Assembly (NCBI GenBank): GCA_016869765.1 | Contig: VGES01000013.1 | Coordinates: forward strand, 16,248-80,247 | Length of the DNA: 64,000 nt | Direction: 5' to 3' | Source: Alphaproteobacteria bacterium | GTDB taxonomy: Bacteria > Pseudomonadota > Alphaproteobacteria > SHVP01 | Shown: in pieces, positions 42,976 to 52,403 of the stretch | Numbering within the stretch: the stretch's first letter is position 1 | Layout: the number at the start of each line of letters is the position of its first letter | Program-made: the position numbers and the translations under genes | Notes under the pieces: model-generated | Database searches by the model: none | Seen by the model: only the letters and a program-made list of their open reading frames with translations | What the model was told of the DNA's origin: nothing

Positions 42976-44700
42976 CTATTTGCGTCCCGTGGCGGGTAAG
43001 TCGGCCGCGTCGAGGAAGTCTTGCAACACCTTGCAGACCTCGTCGGGGACAATGTCGAGAAAGCCGTGCCCATGCTTCGCGATGTCGTGTAGGCGGCCGT
43101 TCCTCGCAAGCGCGAGCCCACGCGGCGTTTGAATGACCAAGTCGTCGTTCGGATTGATGATCAGGATGGGTTGCGTCACCTGGGGCAGGTGAGCCCGCAG
43201 ATCGTAGCGGAACGCCGCCCGGTAGCTCCACCACGCCGCCGGACCGCCGCGCAGGCTTTCGGAAAAATTTCTGACGAAGATTTGCTCCGGCACATTGGGT
43301 CCATATAGCTCGCGTGCCGCGATCCAGCCCTTCGCGAGGTGGCTGCCATCGCGCAGGATCGGCTTTGGCTGGTAGCGCAGGCGGAACTCGGCCAATTCGT
43401 TTTCGGTGAAGACCGGGCAGGAGATTTGGACGATCCGGCGCACCAATTCGGGCCGCTGCAGCGCGAGCGCAACAGCTGTCAGGGCGCCCGTGTGGTAGCC
43501 CAGGACATCGATCTGCTTGAAACCCAGGGCATCGATGAACTTGGCCATTGCCGCGGCGAAATCGTCGATCTCGATTGGCGCGTACGGCGCTTCTGATTCG
43601 CCGCATCCCGGCGTGTCGGGCGCCACTGCGATCCGATCCTTGCCGATGATCGGCAGGATCGCTTCGTAGATTCGACCCGACCGCGGGCTCATGTGAAACA
43701 TGACCAGCGGTGTCACCGAGGGCGCCGCCGGTCGCACGATACGGTAGTGCAGTTGTCCGTAGGGTCCGTCCCAGAAGTCGCGGTGAACGACACGAGGTCT
43801 CTTGGTCGGCGCCGGCGGCACCGGCGAACGCACGGTCCGGTTCGGGCGATCATCGGCCAGGCCGTCCAGGAACTCGCGCAGCAGCGTCGCGACGTGGGCG
43901 GTGTGAACGTCGAGAAAACCGTGCGCATAGTCCGGCAACTCGACGAACTTGCCGTTCTTGAGGTACTGCCGCGCCCGTTGGGTTGGCGTCCAAAGATCGT
44001 CGCGCGGGCACAGAATCATCACCGGCTGTTCGACTTTGGGCAGTTCGCGCGCATGCTGATAACGGAACGCGGCCTGGTGTCCCCACCACGCGGTTGCGCC
44101 GCCGCGCAGCGCCTCACACGCCTCGCGATGTACGAATATCGGCGGCGCCGCTTTATCCTTCCACCGCCAACTGAATTTCCTGAGCAGATGAGAACCGTCC
44201 GCGCCCGTCTCCTCCGCGGCCGGCGTGCCCATCGTCTGATACTGAATCCTGAGTTCTTCGTCAGAGTAGGCCGGTGCGGAGATGAGCACGACACGACGAA
44301 CCTGATCGGGTCGCTGCTGGGCGATCTCGACGCAGGTCCGCGAACCGGTGTGATAGCCGATGACGTCGAATTGCTTGATGCCGAGGTGGTCTACCAATTC
44401 ACCCATGGTAGCGGCGTAATCCGCGATCGACGGCGCAGCATCGGGCGGATCGGACTCGCCGAAACCCGGTGTATCGGCCGCGATGGTGATTCTGTCCTTG
44501 CCCATCTCGGCAACCAGTTGGGCGTAGACTCGCCCGGAATTCGGGCTGAGGTGAAAGCAGAGGAGCGGAATCCTTTCCGGATCGGGCGGTTGGGCGATCC
44601 GGTAGTGCAGCTGACCGAAGCGAGCCTCCATATAGGCGCGGCGGACGCCGAAGGGCGTTCGCCAGAAACGCATGTCATAGTGATGCTGGATGTCGCTCAT
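42976..44700 (-). CDS. Tandem alpha/beta-hydrolase-fold protein with replaced nucleophile
   Basis: A 574-residue protein made of two related alpha/beta-hydrolase modules (about 10-285 and 305-570). In each, the nucleophile elbow that is normally G-x-S-x-G reads G-Y-H-T-G (115-119 and 401-405), so the Ser is replaced by His. The strand-6 Asp (R-D-D-L-W-T-P and N-D-D-L) and the C-terminal His (A-H-G-F-L-D and G-H-G-F-L-D) are kept. Whether it is catalytic is open. The start was set at the Met after GGGGAA. It is convergent with PrpD paralogue 2 and shares the locus with a single-module relative at 50035. Confidence 0.82.
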   Translation of the reverse strand: MSDIQHHYDMRFWRTPFGVRRAYMEARFGQLHYRIAQPPDPERIPLLCFHLSPNSGRVYAQLVAEMGKDRITIAADTPGFGESDPPDAAPSIADYAATMGELVDHLGIKQFDVIGYHTGSRTCVEIAQQRPDQVRRVVLISAPAYSDEELRIQYQTMGTPAAEETGADGSHLLRKFSWRWKDKAAPPIFVHREACEALRGGATAWWGHQAAFRYQHARELPKVEQPVMILCPRDDLWTPTQRARQYLKNGKFVELPDYAHGFLDVHTAHVATLLREFLDGLADDRPNRTVRSPVPPAPTKRPRVVHRDFWDGPYGQLHYRIVRPAAPSVTPLVMFHMSPRSGRIYEAILPIIGKDRIAVAPDTPGCGESEAPYAPIEIDDFAAAMAKFIDALGFKQIDVLGYHTGALTAVALALQRPELVRRIVQISCPVFTENELAEFRLRYQPKPILRDGSHLAKGWIAARELYGPNVPEQIFVRNFSESLRGGPAAWWSYRAAFRYDLRAHLPQVTQPILIINPNDDLVIQTPRGLALARNGRLHDIAKHGHGFLDIVPDEVCKVLQDFLDAADLPATGRK

Positions 44701-44838
44701 GACGTTCCCCAATTCGGCTGCGGCGTTTTGCCGACAAGGCTATCCGTCTCCAAATTCCGCGTCTCGGCGAAACGCGACCGCCAAGCTGGTGGAGCGTCCC
44801 GTGCAGCGCGCGCTGATCGGCCGCTGCCGCGGCGGAGG

Positions 44839-46089
44839 TCACCCTGCAGTCTGCGGTGGGTTCCTGTTCTCGGGGTGATCGCGGATCGCCGCATAGGCGG
44901 CGAGAGTAGCCCCGGTCAAAAGGATGGCTGACGCCCACGCCAGCGTTGCCATGGTCACGCCGGCATCAATGAGGACGCCGACGAGGTAGGGAGACCCGGC
45001 GCTGATGCCGGCCGCCAACGCCAGCACCATGGCGCGGATCGCCCCGAAGTGCGTGGTGCCGTAGAGCTCGGCAAACGTTGCGCTGGTCAGCGTGTAACCA
45101 AGCCCGGCGCCGACGCCTGCACAAACCATGAACACCAGCGCAATCACCGGCGCATCGAGAGCGGCCAGCAAGACCAATCCAAGAACCAGAGGCGGCAGTT
45201 TGTACGGCACCAGGCGAACCGCGCCGAAACGATCGATCAGAGGGCCGGCAACGAAGACCGTGACGACAACGCCCAGGGCGTATCCGGCAAATGTGCTGGC
45301 GACCCACGACAACAGCCAGCCCTTTTCCTCGGCCAGGTGGGCCTGATGAAAAAAGAAGCCGCCAAGAACGAACGAAGGCGAGAGCATCGCAGGGGCCAAG
45401 ATCCAGAACCGCGGATCGCGCAAGACCTGAGCCCGGGTCCATGCCGCGCCGCGACCGGAGCCGTTTACCGCCAATTCCTTGCTTCGCCGCAGGAAGAGCG
45501 AATGACGAACGCGGTGTCCCCTCAGCAGCAAGAGCGCCGCCGGCAAGACTGTGGCGAGCAGCACGATCGCGCCGATGTTCAAGGTCTCGCGCCAACCAAC
45601 CAACGCGACCGAGGCGACCACGAGCAGCGGCATGAGGGCATCGGACGAGGGCGACCCGAGCGTCGCAATGCTCAGGGCCTTGCCGCGTGTCGTTTCGAAG
45701 TAGCGAGACATCGCGGTCGACGCCACGTGGGGCATGAGCCCCTGGCCGAACAAGCGCAGCAGACAGAACGCAATCGGGATTGCTACCGCTGTCTGGACGG
45801 ACGCGAGCAGAGCGGAGGCCGCCGCCAGTCCGGCAATGACGCCGCCAACAAACCACCTCAGATCGAAGCGATCGATAAGTCGGCCGGCCCAAAGCAATGT
45901 GACACTGCTGGCCAGCGTACCGACGGAATAGTAGAGGCCAAGATCACCGTGACTGAGGCTGAATTCGGTGCGGAGCTGCGGAGCGAAAAGGGCAACGAAA
46001 TAGGTTTGACCGAAGCAGGAGGAGAACATGACCAGAAAGCCGAAGCCGAGAAAGCGGCTGTTGGCGAGAATGAAGGAAAGATAAGACAA
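44839..46089 (-). CDS. MFS transporter
   Basis: A 416-residue major facilitator with 12 predicted helices. The loop motif A-G-R-L-I-D-R-F-D (half 1) and A-G-P-L-I-D-R-F-G (half 2) match the family's G-x-x-x-D-R-x-G pattern. Its substrate is unknown. The gene lies upstream of the tandem hydrolase gene on the same strand, 138 bases away, and diverges from the interrupted binding-protein gene at 46371. In this neighbourhood it may import an organic acid or export a product. Confidence 0.85.
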   Translation of the reverse strand: MSYLSFILANSRFLGFGFLVMFSSCFGQTYFVALFAPQLRTEFSLSHGDLGLYYSVGTLASSVTLLWAGRLIDRFDLRWFVGGVIAGLAAASALLASVQTAVAIPIAFCLLRLFGQGLMPHVASTAMSRYFETTRGKALSIATLGSPSSDALMPLLVVASVALVGWRETLNIGAIVLLATVLPAALLLLRGHRVRHSLFLRRSKELAVNGSGRGAAWTRAQVLRDPRFWILAPAMLSPSFVLGGFFFHQAHLAEEKGWLLSWVASTFAGYALGVVVTVFVAGPLIDRFGAVRLVPYKLPPLVLGLVLLAALDAPVIALVFMVCAGVGAGLGYTLTSATFAELYGTTHFGAIRAMVLALAAGISAGSPYLVGVLIDAGVTMATLAWASAILLTGATLAAYAAIRDHPENRNPPQTAG

Positions 46090-46370
46090 GCTAGGCCACG
46101 ATACCGGTCACCGCTCGGAAACTCGGAAAACGACATCGGAACCAGCGGCGAGGTCGCTGATGTCGCTGATCGCGGCGAGGTGCACTGACCCGAGCAGCGC
46201 GAGCGGCCCTCGCCGCAAGAGAGAATTTTCCGCCCCGCCATTGGTGCTCGGGAAGGGCTTGCCACACCATATAACGAATCCGGTCGCTGGTCCGACATGG
46301 TGACGACTTGATGTCTGACAAATACCCGCTGCTAGCCTCGAATCTCGGCTGAACGAAGGGGGAAAGCGTC

Positions 46371-47915
46371 ATGACCAAATTCGTGTCGAATGCGTGGTTC
46401 CTTTGCGCGGCGACGTGTGCGGTGCTGGGTGCGGCCGTTCCCGGTGCGGCACAAGACGCCAAAGATACGCTCCGGGTCGCGATGTATGCCCAGGCGACGG
46501 TGCGCGGCAACGTCTACGGGCTCCCTTACATTTGGCCGAACAGTTACTACTGGGAAGCAGCGTTCGATTCCTTTGTCCGCATCGACGACAAAGCTATGCC
46601 CGGACCATTCGCCGTCGAGAAATGGGAGCTGGTCAATCCGACGACCTGGCGCCTGACGTTCCGGCAGGATATCGAGTACGGCAGCGGCCGAAAGAATGAC
46701 GCCGCGAACATCGTGAAGACGTTCGACTTCCTGACTTCCGATGCGGGCAAGAGCGCCGGTGTCATGCGCGGCGTCAGAATTGCAACCTACCGGGCGGTCG
46801 GGCCGCACACGGTTGAATTTGTGACTTCAGTTCCGGATCCGTTGATGATTCACAAATTTGCGCCGTTCTATGTCGTCGATATGGCGGCATTCACCGAGAT
46901 GGGAGCCGACGTCTTCGCCGCCAAGCCGGTAACATCGGGCCCATTTCGCGTCGTCAACTGGACCGATCAGGAGATGACGACCACGGCGCATGACAAGAGT
47001 TGGCGCCCGGCCAAGGTGAAGAACCTGAAGATCGTCAACGTGCCCGAGGCGGCGTCTCGACTGGCCGCGCTCGAGTCCGGTCAGATGGACATCGTTTTTA
47101 ATCTGGGGCCGGATGACGTTCCGCGCGTTCGTGCCAGCGGCCATGTCGCCGCCATCGAAGGGGCGCCTTTCGTGAACGCACTTGCGATGTTCACGACGGA
47201 CTTTGCCAACAAGTGGAACCTTGGCGGCAAGACGCCGTTTTCGGATCGACGGGTCCGCCAAGCGGCCAACCATGCGATCAACCGCGACACATTGGTCAAA
47301 GACTTCTTGCTGGGACTGGCAACGGCATCGGGTCAGCCGGCGACGGCGTCGATCTTCGGCTACAATCCCGACGTCAAGCCTTATCCGTTCGATCCAGTGA
47401 AGGCCAAGCAACTTTTGACAGAAGCCGGCTACCCGAATGGCCTGTCCGTCAAGATGGAGGCGACGCCGATCACCAGCGGGACGCGCGACGTTCTGCAACT
47501 TATCGCTTCGGATCTGGGAAAGGTTGGCATCAAGGTCAACGTCGAAGTGGTTCCCTTCTCGACCCGCGCCACCCTGTACTTCCAGAACAAATGGCAGGGG
47601 GATATGACCACTTTCGCGATGAACTTTTCCCCGGCGATGGACGCATCGGTTCCATTCTCGATCTAAGGGTGCGGACTACCGAACACGATCACCTGCATCC
47701 CCGAACTCACGGAGTTGATCAATGCTCAGGCCGTGGAAATGGACCCTAAGAAACGCCTGACGTTGCTGCAGCAACTGATGAAGCGGCAGAGCGAAGAGGC
47801 GATGGCTCTCGTGCTCAATGAGGGGTTCGACATCACCGGCGTGGCCAAGCGCGTCAGGGGCTACAAGAACTGGAACAAGATCATTCACTACGAGAACATG
47901 GCGGTCGACGGCTAG
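46371..47915 (+). pseudogene. Family-5 solute-binding protein interrupted by an in-frame TAA
   Basis: The frame encodes a 514-codon periplasmic binding protein (SBP_bac_5) with a signal peptide (A-Q-D-A-K-D-T-L-R-V-A after cleavage). Codon 432 is TAA (47664-47666) and the same frame resumes immediately with G-C-G-L-P-N-T-I-T-C-I-P, which aligns with the intact paralogues at 52504 and 56959; these have Tyr at the place of the stop. The remaining 82 codons match the other two, ending Y-K-N-W-N-K-I-I-H-Y-E. The truncated protein would lack the last lobe. Confidence 0.85.
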
Positions 47916-48005
47916 CGGCGGCTGGGTCGAGCGTGCTTCAGGGACCCGTCATAGTCGTGCCCAGAGGCATCGTTTAGCCGGGACCCGAGACACGGGGGCG
48001 GCGAA

Positions 48006-48650
48006 ATGAAGCTGCTGTTTCATCGTCATGGTCCTTACCAGATCGACAAAGTCCTGGTCGTGGCGGCCGAGGCCGGGGTGCTCGATCAGATCGAGTTCAT
48101 CATCCAGCAGCCGTTCGACGACGACGCCATCATCTGGCAACACAACCCGCTCGGCCGTCACCCGGCGTTGATTCTCGACGACGGTGTCGTCCTCTACAAC
48201 GGCTTGCTGTGCTGCGAGTATCTCGACTCGCTCAGCAAAGGACCGCGGCTGTTCCCGCAGGACGACACGCGCTGGAAGGCGGTGAGCCAGGCGATCCTAG
48301 GCGACGGTCTATTCGATACGACGTCGGCTCTTTCGGCGGTGCAGTCGCTGCGCCCACGATCGGATTGGAGTCGCCCCGACATGCTGCGACACCGCAAACG
48401 GATCTATCACGTGCTGGCGGCGATGGACGAACATGCCGCCGCCTTCGGCGCCGATGACTTTCACATTGGCCATGCGGTGTTTGCCAGCGGCCTCAATTTT
48501 TATGAGATCCGCCAGCCGCTGCGGTCGGCCGGACTCGATCCGACCGACGCCTCGTTCGACTGGCGGACGACACACCCGGGATTGGCAGCCTGGTACGATC
48601 GCGTTCGTCGACGGCCATCGCTGCGGTTGCCGCCAGCCCACCCACACTAA
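48006..48650 (+). CDS. Glutathione S-transferase-like protein, copy 1
   Basis: The protein has 214 residues with a GST-type N-terminal thioredoxin fold (M-K-L-L-F-H...D-K-V-L-V-V-A-A-E) and a helical C-terminal half with G-A-D-D-F-H-I-G-H. The H-P-A-L-I-L-D-D segment corresponds to the cis-Pro region, and C-E-Y-L-D-S-L replaces the usual E-S-x-A-I. A closely related copy follows at 49357. It probably conjugates glutathione or hydrolyses a thioether. The stop is TAA. It is preceded by the interrupted binding-protein gene and followed by a GIY-YIG gene in the same frame. Confidence 0.88.
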   Translation: MKLLFHRHGPYQIDKVLVVAAEAGVLDQIEFIIQQPFDDDAIIWQHNPLGRHPALILDDGVVLYNGLLCCEYLDSLSKGPRLFPQDDTRWKAVSQAILGDGLFDTTSALSAVQSLRPRSDWSRPDMLRHRKRIYHVLAAMDEHAAAFGADDFHIGHAVFASGLNFYEIRQPLRSAGLDPTDASFDWRTTHPGLAAWYDRVRRRPSLRLPPAHPH

Positions 48651-48677
48651 GCCATCGCCAGACATGAGGAGTTCGTC

Positions 48678-49247
48678 CTGACGGTTCCGCTCTGGAGTCG
48701 GGAAGCGCTTCTCGACAATCCGCGCCTGGTACCGAATGGACCCGGCGTCTACGTCTGGTTCTTTCCCCCGATCGTTCCGGGCCTTGCCGATGCCGCGCGC
48801 ACCAAGCGTGAGGGGCGCACCCTCATGTACCTCGGCGTGGCCGGGCGGGCGGCGGCGCCAGCCGATGAAGGGCGAGGCGAAGGAACCCTTTGGCACCAAA
48901 CCCAGGTCGATCTGCACGGCGACGCCGGCGAATCGGCTCTCCGTCTGGCCCTGGGCTGCCTCATGGCCGATCAACTTGGGATCACGTTGCGTCGGGCCGG
49001 AAGCGGCCAGCGACTGACCTTCACCCGGGACGGCGAGCGCAGGCTTTCCGAGTGGATTGCGCGGCACGGTCGGGTTGGTTGGATGAGCCACCCGGATCCC
49101 CAGACGATCGCCCCGGATATTCGGCGGCGACTGTCGTTGCCGTTGAACCTCGACGGGAACTCCGGCGACAACGTCAACGCACCAATTCGCTCCATTGTCG
49201 CCAACGCCCAAGCGAACGCGCGCGCGATGCCGGTGGTTCGAGAATGA
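48678..49247 (+). CDS. GIY-YIG-family protein, probable CTG start
   Basis: The frame encodes about 189 residues. The N-terminal part has G-P-G-V-Y-V-W and M-Y-L-G-V-A-G-R, which are the G-[IV]-Y and Y-[IL]-G halves of the GIY-YIG endonuclease motif with the following Arg. The rest includes S-A-L-R-L-A-L-G-C-L, S-E-W-I-A-R-H-G-R-V-G-W and L-P-L-N-L-D-G-N, recalling small bacterial GIY-YIG proteins. No ATG, GTG or TTG occurs between the GST stop and the motif. A CTG at 48678 has a GAGGAG site six bases before it and is the best start. The gene sits between two GST copies. Confidence 0.72.
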   Translation: MTVPLWSREALLDNPRLVPNGPGVYVWFFPPIVPGLADAARTKREGRTLMYLGVAGRAAAPADEGRGEGTLWHQTQVDLHGDAGESALRLALGCLMADQLGITLRRAGSGQRLTFTRDGERRLSEWIARHGRVGWMSHPDPQTIAPDIRRRLSLPLNLDGNSGDNVNAPIRSIVANAQANARAMPVVRE

Positions 49248-49356
49248 GCGCGGGCTGGCGAAAACCGACTTCAGTCGATTGGGACGGATGATATCATCGT
49301 AGGCGCGCGGCCACGACGGCCGGCGCGGTGTCGCGGCTGAGGCAAGAGGCAACCCT

Positions 49357-50019
49357 ATGAAGCTCCTGTTCCATGGTCGGGATTTTATCGACAAGGTGAT
49401 CGTCGTCGCAGCCGAATCCGGAGTGCTCGACCGGATCGAGTTCATCATCCAGCAGCCGTTCGACGAGGACGCGATCATCTGGCAGTACAATCCGCTCGGC
49501 CGCCACCCGGTGTTGGTGATGGATGACGGGGTCACGCTCTACCACGGGATGCTCTGTTGCGAGTATCTCGACTCGCTCAGCAAAGGGCGGCGATTGTTCC
49601 CGCAGGACGGCAGGCGCTGGAAAGCGTTGAGCCAGGCGATCCTGGGGGACGGACTGTTCGATACCACGTCGGCCCTGGTCGTACAGGCGCTGCGGCCACC
49701 GGCGGATCGCAGTCGGCCCGACACCCTGCGGCACCGTCAACGGATTTACCACGCCCTAGCGGCCATGGATAAACACGCCGCCGAGTTCGGCGCCGACGAC
49801 TTCCATATCGGCCACGTCGCTTTTGCCGCCGGGCTCGATTACTACGACCGGCGACGGCCATTCCGTCGCGTCGAACTCGACCAGAAGGATGCCGACTTCG
49901 ATTGGCGGGTGACGTATCCCAGACTATCGGACTGGCATCGGAAGATCTCCGAGCGGCCCTCGCTGAAGGTCCGGACGTCGCAACTGGGGGTCCAACAACA
50001 GAACAATCCGAAGATGTAG
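49357..50019 (+). CDS. Glutathione S-transferase-like protein, copy 2
   Basis: A 220-residue protein closely similar to copy 1 over about 200 residues (shared blocks F-I-I-Q-Q-P-F-D, A-I-I-W-Q, L-C-C-E-Y-L-D-S-L-S-K-G, G-D-G-L-F-D-T-T-S-A-L and G-A-D-D-F-H-I-G-H). The C-terminus is longer and polar. The pair looks like a local duplication with the GIY-YIG gene between them. It precedes the single alpha/beta-hydrolase gene by 15 bases, so it may share a transcript with it. Confidence 0.88.
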   Translation: MKLLFHGRDFIDKVIVVAAESGVLDRIEFIIQQPFDEDAIIWQYNPLGRHPVLVMDDGVTLYHGMLCCEYLDSLSKGRRLFPQDGRRWKALSQAILGDGLFDTTSALVVQALRPPADRSRPDTLRHRQRIYHALAAMDKHAAEFGADDFHIGHVAFAAGLDYYDRRRPFRRVELDQKDADFDWRVTYPRLSDWHRKISERPSLKVRTSQLGVQQQNNPKM

Positions 50020-50034
50020 GCTGGCCTCCCTCGC

Positions 50035-50922
50035 GTGCCCGACCAGCCTCGCCCGTTGAATCCACTCTTGGAGGGACTCTTGATCAAGCGCCGGTTTGCG
50101 ACGATCGACCTCGGTCAGATTCACTATTGGACCGCCGGCGAAGACAAACGGGATGGCGGCCGACAGCCGATCGTTCTGTTGCATGCCTCGCCCTACTCGG
50201 CACGGACGCTCAACGTGCTCACCGAAGCAATGGGCCGTTCCCGCTGGGCGATCGCCCCCGATCACCTCGGGCAAGGGGATTCGGCACGACCACGGATCTC
50301 CAATCCGACCATCGAGTATTTCGGCGACGCGCTGATCCAGCTACTCGATGCCTTGGGTGTCGCCAAGGTCGACGTCTACGGCACCCAAACAGGCGGCCAT
50401 TTGGCGATGGATGTTTCGATCCGCCACCCGCAACGCATCCGCAAAGTCATTCTCGATGGCTCCGGACCCATGCCCGAGGCGGTTCGTGACGCCTACGTCG
50501 CTCAGGTGCGGAAGAAGCCGCCGTTTGAATACAGTGGCAGCCAGACGATGTGGGCGTTTCAGGCGGCGAAGGACATGTACATGTTCTTTCCGTACTACGA
50601 GCGTGATAGCGCCCATCGCCGCGTGCGCGACCTCGGTACGGCGCAGGAACTTCACCTGCGCGCCCTTGAACTCCTGCGCAATCACGACACGTATTCCGAT
50701 GCCTACGTCGCCGCGTTCTACGCCAACCCCGGCGGAAGCAAATACGCCAAGCTCAGGCATCCCATTCTGCACACTGTCGGCGAGTTGGACGGAAGTGCGG
50801 CCGTATTCGACCAGGTCGCGAAGATGATCCCGAACTGCACCGCGCGGCGATATCCCCCCGGCGTTCTCGCCGGCGACTATGCAGCGGTCGCGGACATGTT
50901 TACGGAGTGGTTGGATTCCTAG
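50035..50922 (+). CDS. Alpha/beta-hydrolase-fold protein with replaced nucleophile
   Basis: A 295-residue protein (GTG start) with the alpha/beta-hydrolase layout: an L-L-H-A-S-P-Y-S oxyanion region and a nucleophile elbow that reads G-T-Q-T-G (116-120), with Gln in place of Ser. A possible acid is Asp in G-E-L-D-G. The C-terminal catalytic His is not evident (Y-P-P-G-V-L-A-G-D-Y). It is related in type to the tandem protein at 42976 but is a separate, single-module gene. Because two of the triad residues are missing, a conventional hydrolase role is doubtful. PrpD paralogue 3 follows. Confidence 0.78.
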   Translation: MPDQPRPLNPLLEGLLIKRRFATIDLGQIHYWTAGEDKRDGGRQPIVLLHASPYSARTLNVLTEAMGRSRWAIAPDHLGQGDSARPRISNPTIEYFGDALIQLLDALGVAKVDVYGTQTGGHLAMDVSIRHPQRIRKVILDGSGPMPEAVRDAYVAQVRKKPPFEYSGSQTMWAFQAAKDMYMFFPYYERDSAHRRVRDLGTAQELHLRALELLRNHDTYSDAYVAAFYANPGGSKYAKLRHPILHTVGELDGSAAVFDQVAKMIPNCTARRYPPGVLAGDYAAVADMFTEWLDS

Positions 50923-50972
50923 ATCGTCGACGGGCCCCGCCCGTCGGCATTGTATCGAAGAGAGTTGCCGAG

Positions 50973-52403
50973 ATGGCTGCCAATCCAAGTCGCGCAACGA
51001 ACGTGACCCGGACTCTCGCCGCCGAGATCAGCATGACGCCGGCGACGGCAATCCCCAAAGCGGCGTGGGATGCCATCAAGCGGATGGTCATCGACCAGGT
51101 GGGCATCACGTACATGGGTGCGGCTTTCACGGGCAAGCCGCTGTTCGCCTACGCGAGAGACCTCGGCGTTCGTGCCGAGGCGGTATTGATCGGCGACGGC
51201 ACGCTCGTGCCGGCCGAGCTTGCAGCGGGCATCAATAGTCAAAACTGCCGCACGACCGATTTCGAGGAGACCGGTCCGGGCACACACATCGGCGCACTCG
51301 TCGTCCACACCGCGCTCGCTGTCGGGCAACGCTCACATGCGTCGGGCAAGGACGTCTTGGCGGCGGCAACCCTCGGCTACGTCATGGGGGCCCGGTTCCA
51401 GTTTGCGCGCCTCAGCCATTGGCCCCGGACCAGTGCTTTGCACCATCGAACGGTCGCTGCGGGTATCGCATCGCGTTTGCTCGGACACGACGCCGCGATG
51501 ACGGCGCGGGCCCTCAGCCTGGCCTGGGAATTTCCGCCGCGCAAACATCAGACCAACGACGGCTATGGAGCCAAGCGACTATCGCCTTTCGGCTCGGCCT
51601 CCGGCGTCGCCATGCCGCTGTTCAATGCCCGCATGGGCGTTCAGGCCGCCACGATGGCCGGTTTCGGCTTCGAGAGCGCTCCCGACGAGATCGACCAGCA
51701 CCTGCAGGAATACGATGTCCCCGTGCTCGTCGATCCGGCGACGCCCTATCATTGGGTCGATGGCGAAATGGAACTCAAGCCTTGGATCAGTGCGCGGCAT
51801 GGCCAGTGCGGCATGCAGGCGATCGCGAATCTCGTGCGCGATCATGCCATCGATCCGAAGACGGTCACCGCAGTCCGTCTTCACCTCCTCAACTTTCCCA
51901 ATCCGCAGTGGACGGATGACCCCGCCCCGAACACCTATCTCGAGGCGATCTATTCCACCCAATGGGCCGCGTCCATGATCCTGCAGCGCATTCCCGCCGG
52001 CCCGAAATGGGTCGCGGCGGAGCGTCTCACCGACCCTTTGAGTCGACATCTCGCGGGTCGGGTGTCGATCACGGTGGCGTCGAGCCGAAAGAGCGAGGAA
52101 TGGGCGGTCGGCCAGGACAATGAATCCTTTGCCCAGGCGCGCGCCAAGGGGAACGTGGTGAATTGGTACGATGTCTGGGGCGAGGCGGAGATCGATGCCG
52201 GCGGGCGAACCTTCAAAACCCGCTGCACGATGCGCGAGACCTACGGCAGTCCGAGCCGGCCGATGACAGAGGCGATGGTGGAGGAAAAGTTCGTCGAGTG
52301 CGCGTCGTTGACCCATGCGCCGGAACAGGCGCGCCGGCTGCTCGAGGCGCTCCGCCGAATCGAGGACGCGAGCGACATCAACGACGTGGCCAACCTGTTC
52401 TAA
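50973..52403 (+). CDS. MmgE/PrpD-family protein, paralogue 3
   Basis: A 476-residue family member with the same conserved blocks (I-T-Y-M-G-A-A, D-F-E-E-T-G-P-G, E-M-E-L-K-P-W-I-S-A-R-H, Y-G-S-P-S-R-P-M). It differs from the others by an insertion of about 15 residues (near W-A-V-G-Q-D-N-E-S) and by Ser at the place where the others have Cys in the C-S-R motif (I-S-A-R). The ATG with an AGAGAG site was chosen. The gene before it is the single alpha/beta-hydrolase, 50 bases away, and both may form one unit. Confidence 0.87.
   Translation: MAANPSRATNVTRTLAAEISMTPATAIPKAAWDAIKRMVIDQVGITYMGAAFTGKPLFAYARDLGVRAEAVLIGDGTLVPAELAAGINSQNCRTTDFEETGPGTHIGALVVHTALAVGQRSHASGKDVLAAATLGYVMGARFQFARLSHWPRTSALHHRTVAAGIASRLLGHDAAMTARALSLAWEFPPRKHQTNDGYGAKRLSPFGSASGVAMPLFNARMGVQAATMAGFGFESAPDEIDQHLQEYDVPVLVDPATPYHWVDGEMELKPWISARHGQCGMQAIANLVRDHAIDPKTVTAVRLHLLNFPNPQWTDDPAPNTYLEAIYSTQWAASMILQRIPAGPKWVAAERLTDPLSRHLAGRVSITVASSRKSEEWAVGQDNESFAQARAKGNVVNWYDVWGEAEIDAGGRTFKTRCTMRETYGSPSRPMTEAMVEEKFVECASLTHAPEQARRLLEALRRIEDASDINDVANLF

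Noticed and set aside
16438..47666. Use of TAA as a sense codon, suggested by the two TAA stops at expected aromatic positions
   Set aside because: Several intact genes in the window end at TAA (for example at 11756, 33183 and 48648), so TAA works as a normal stop. Error or mutation is more likely.
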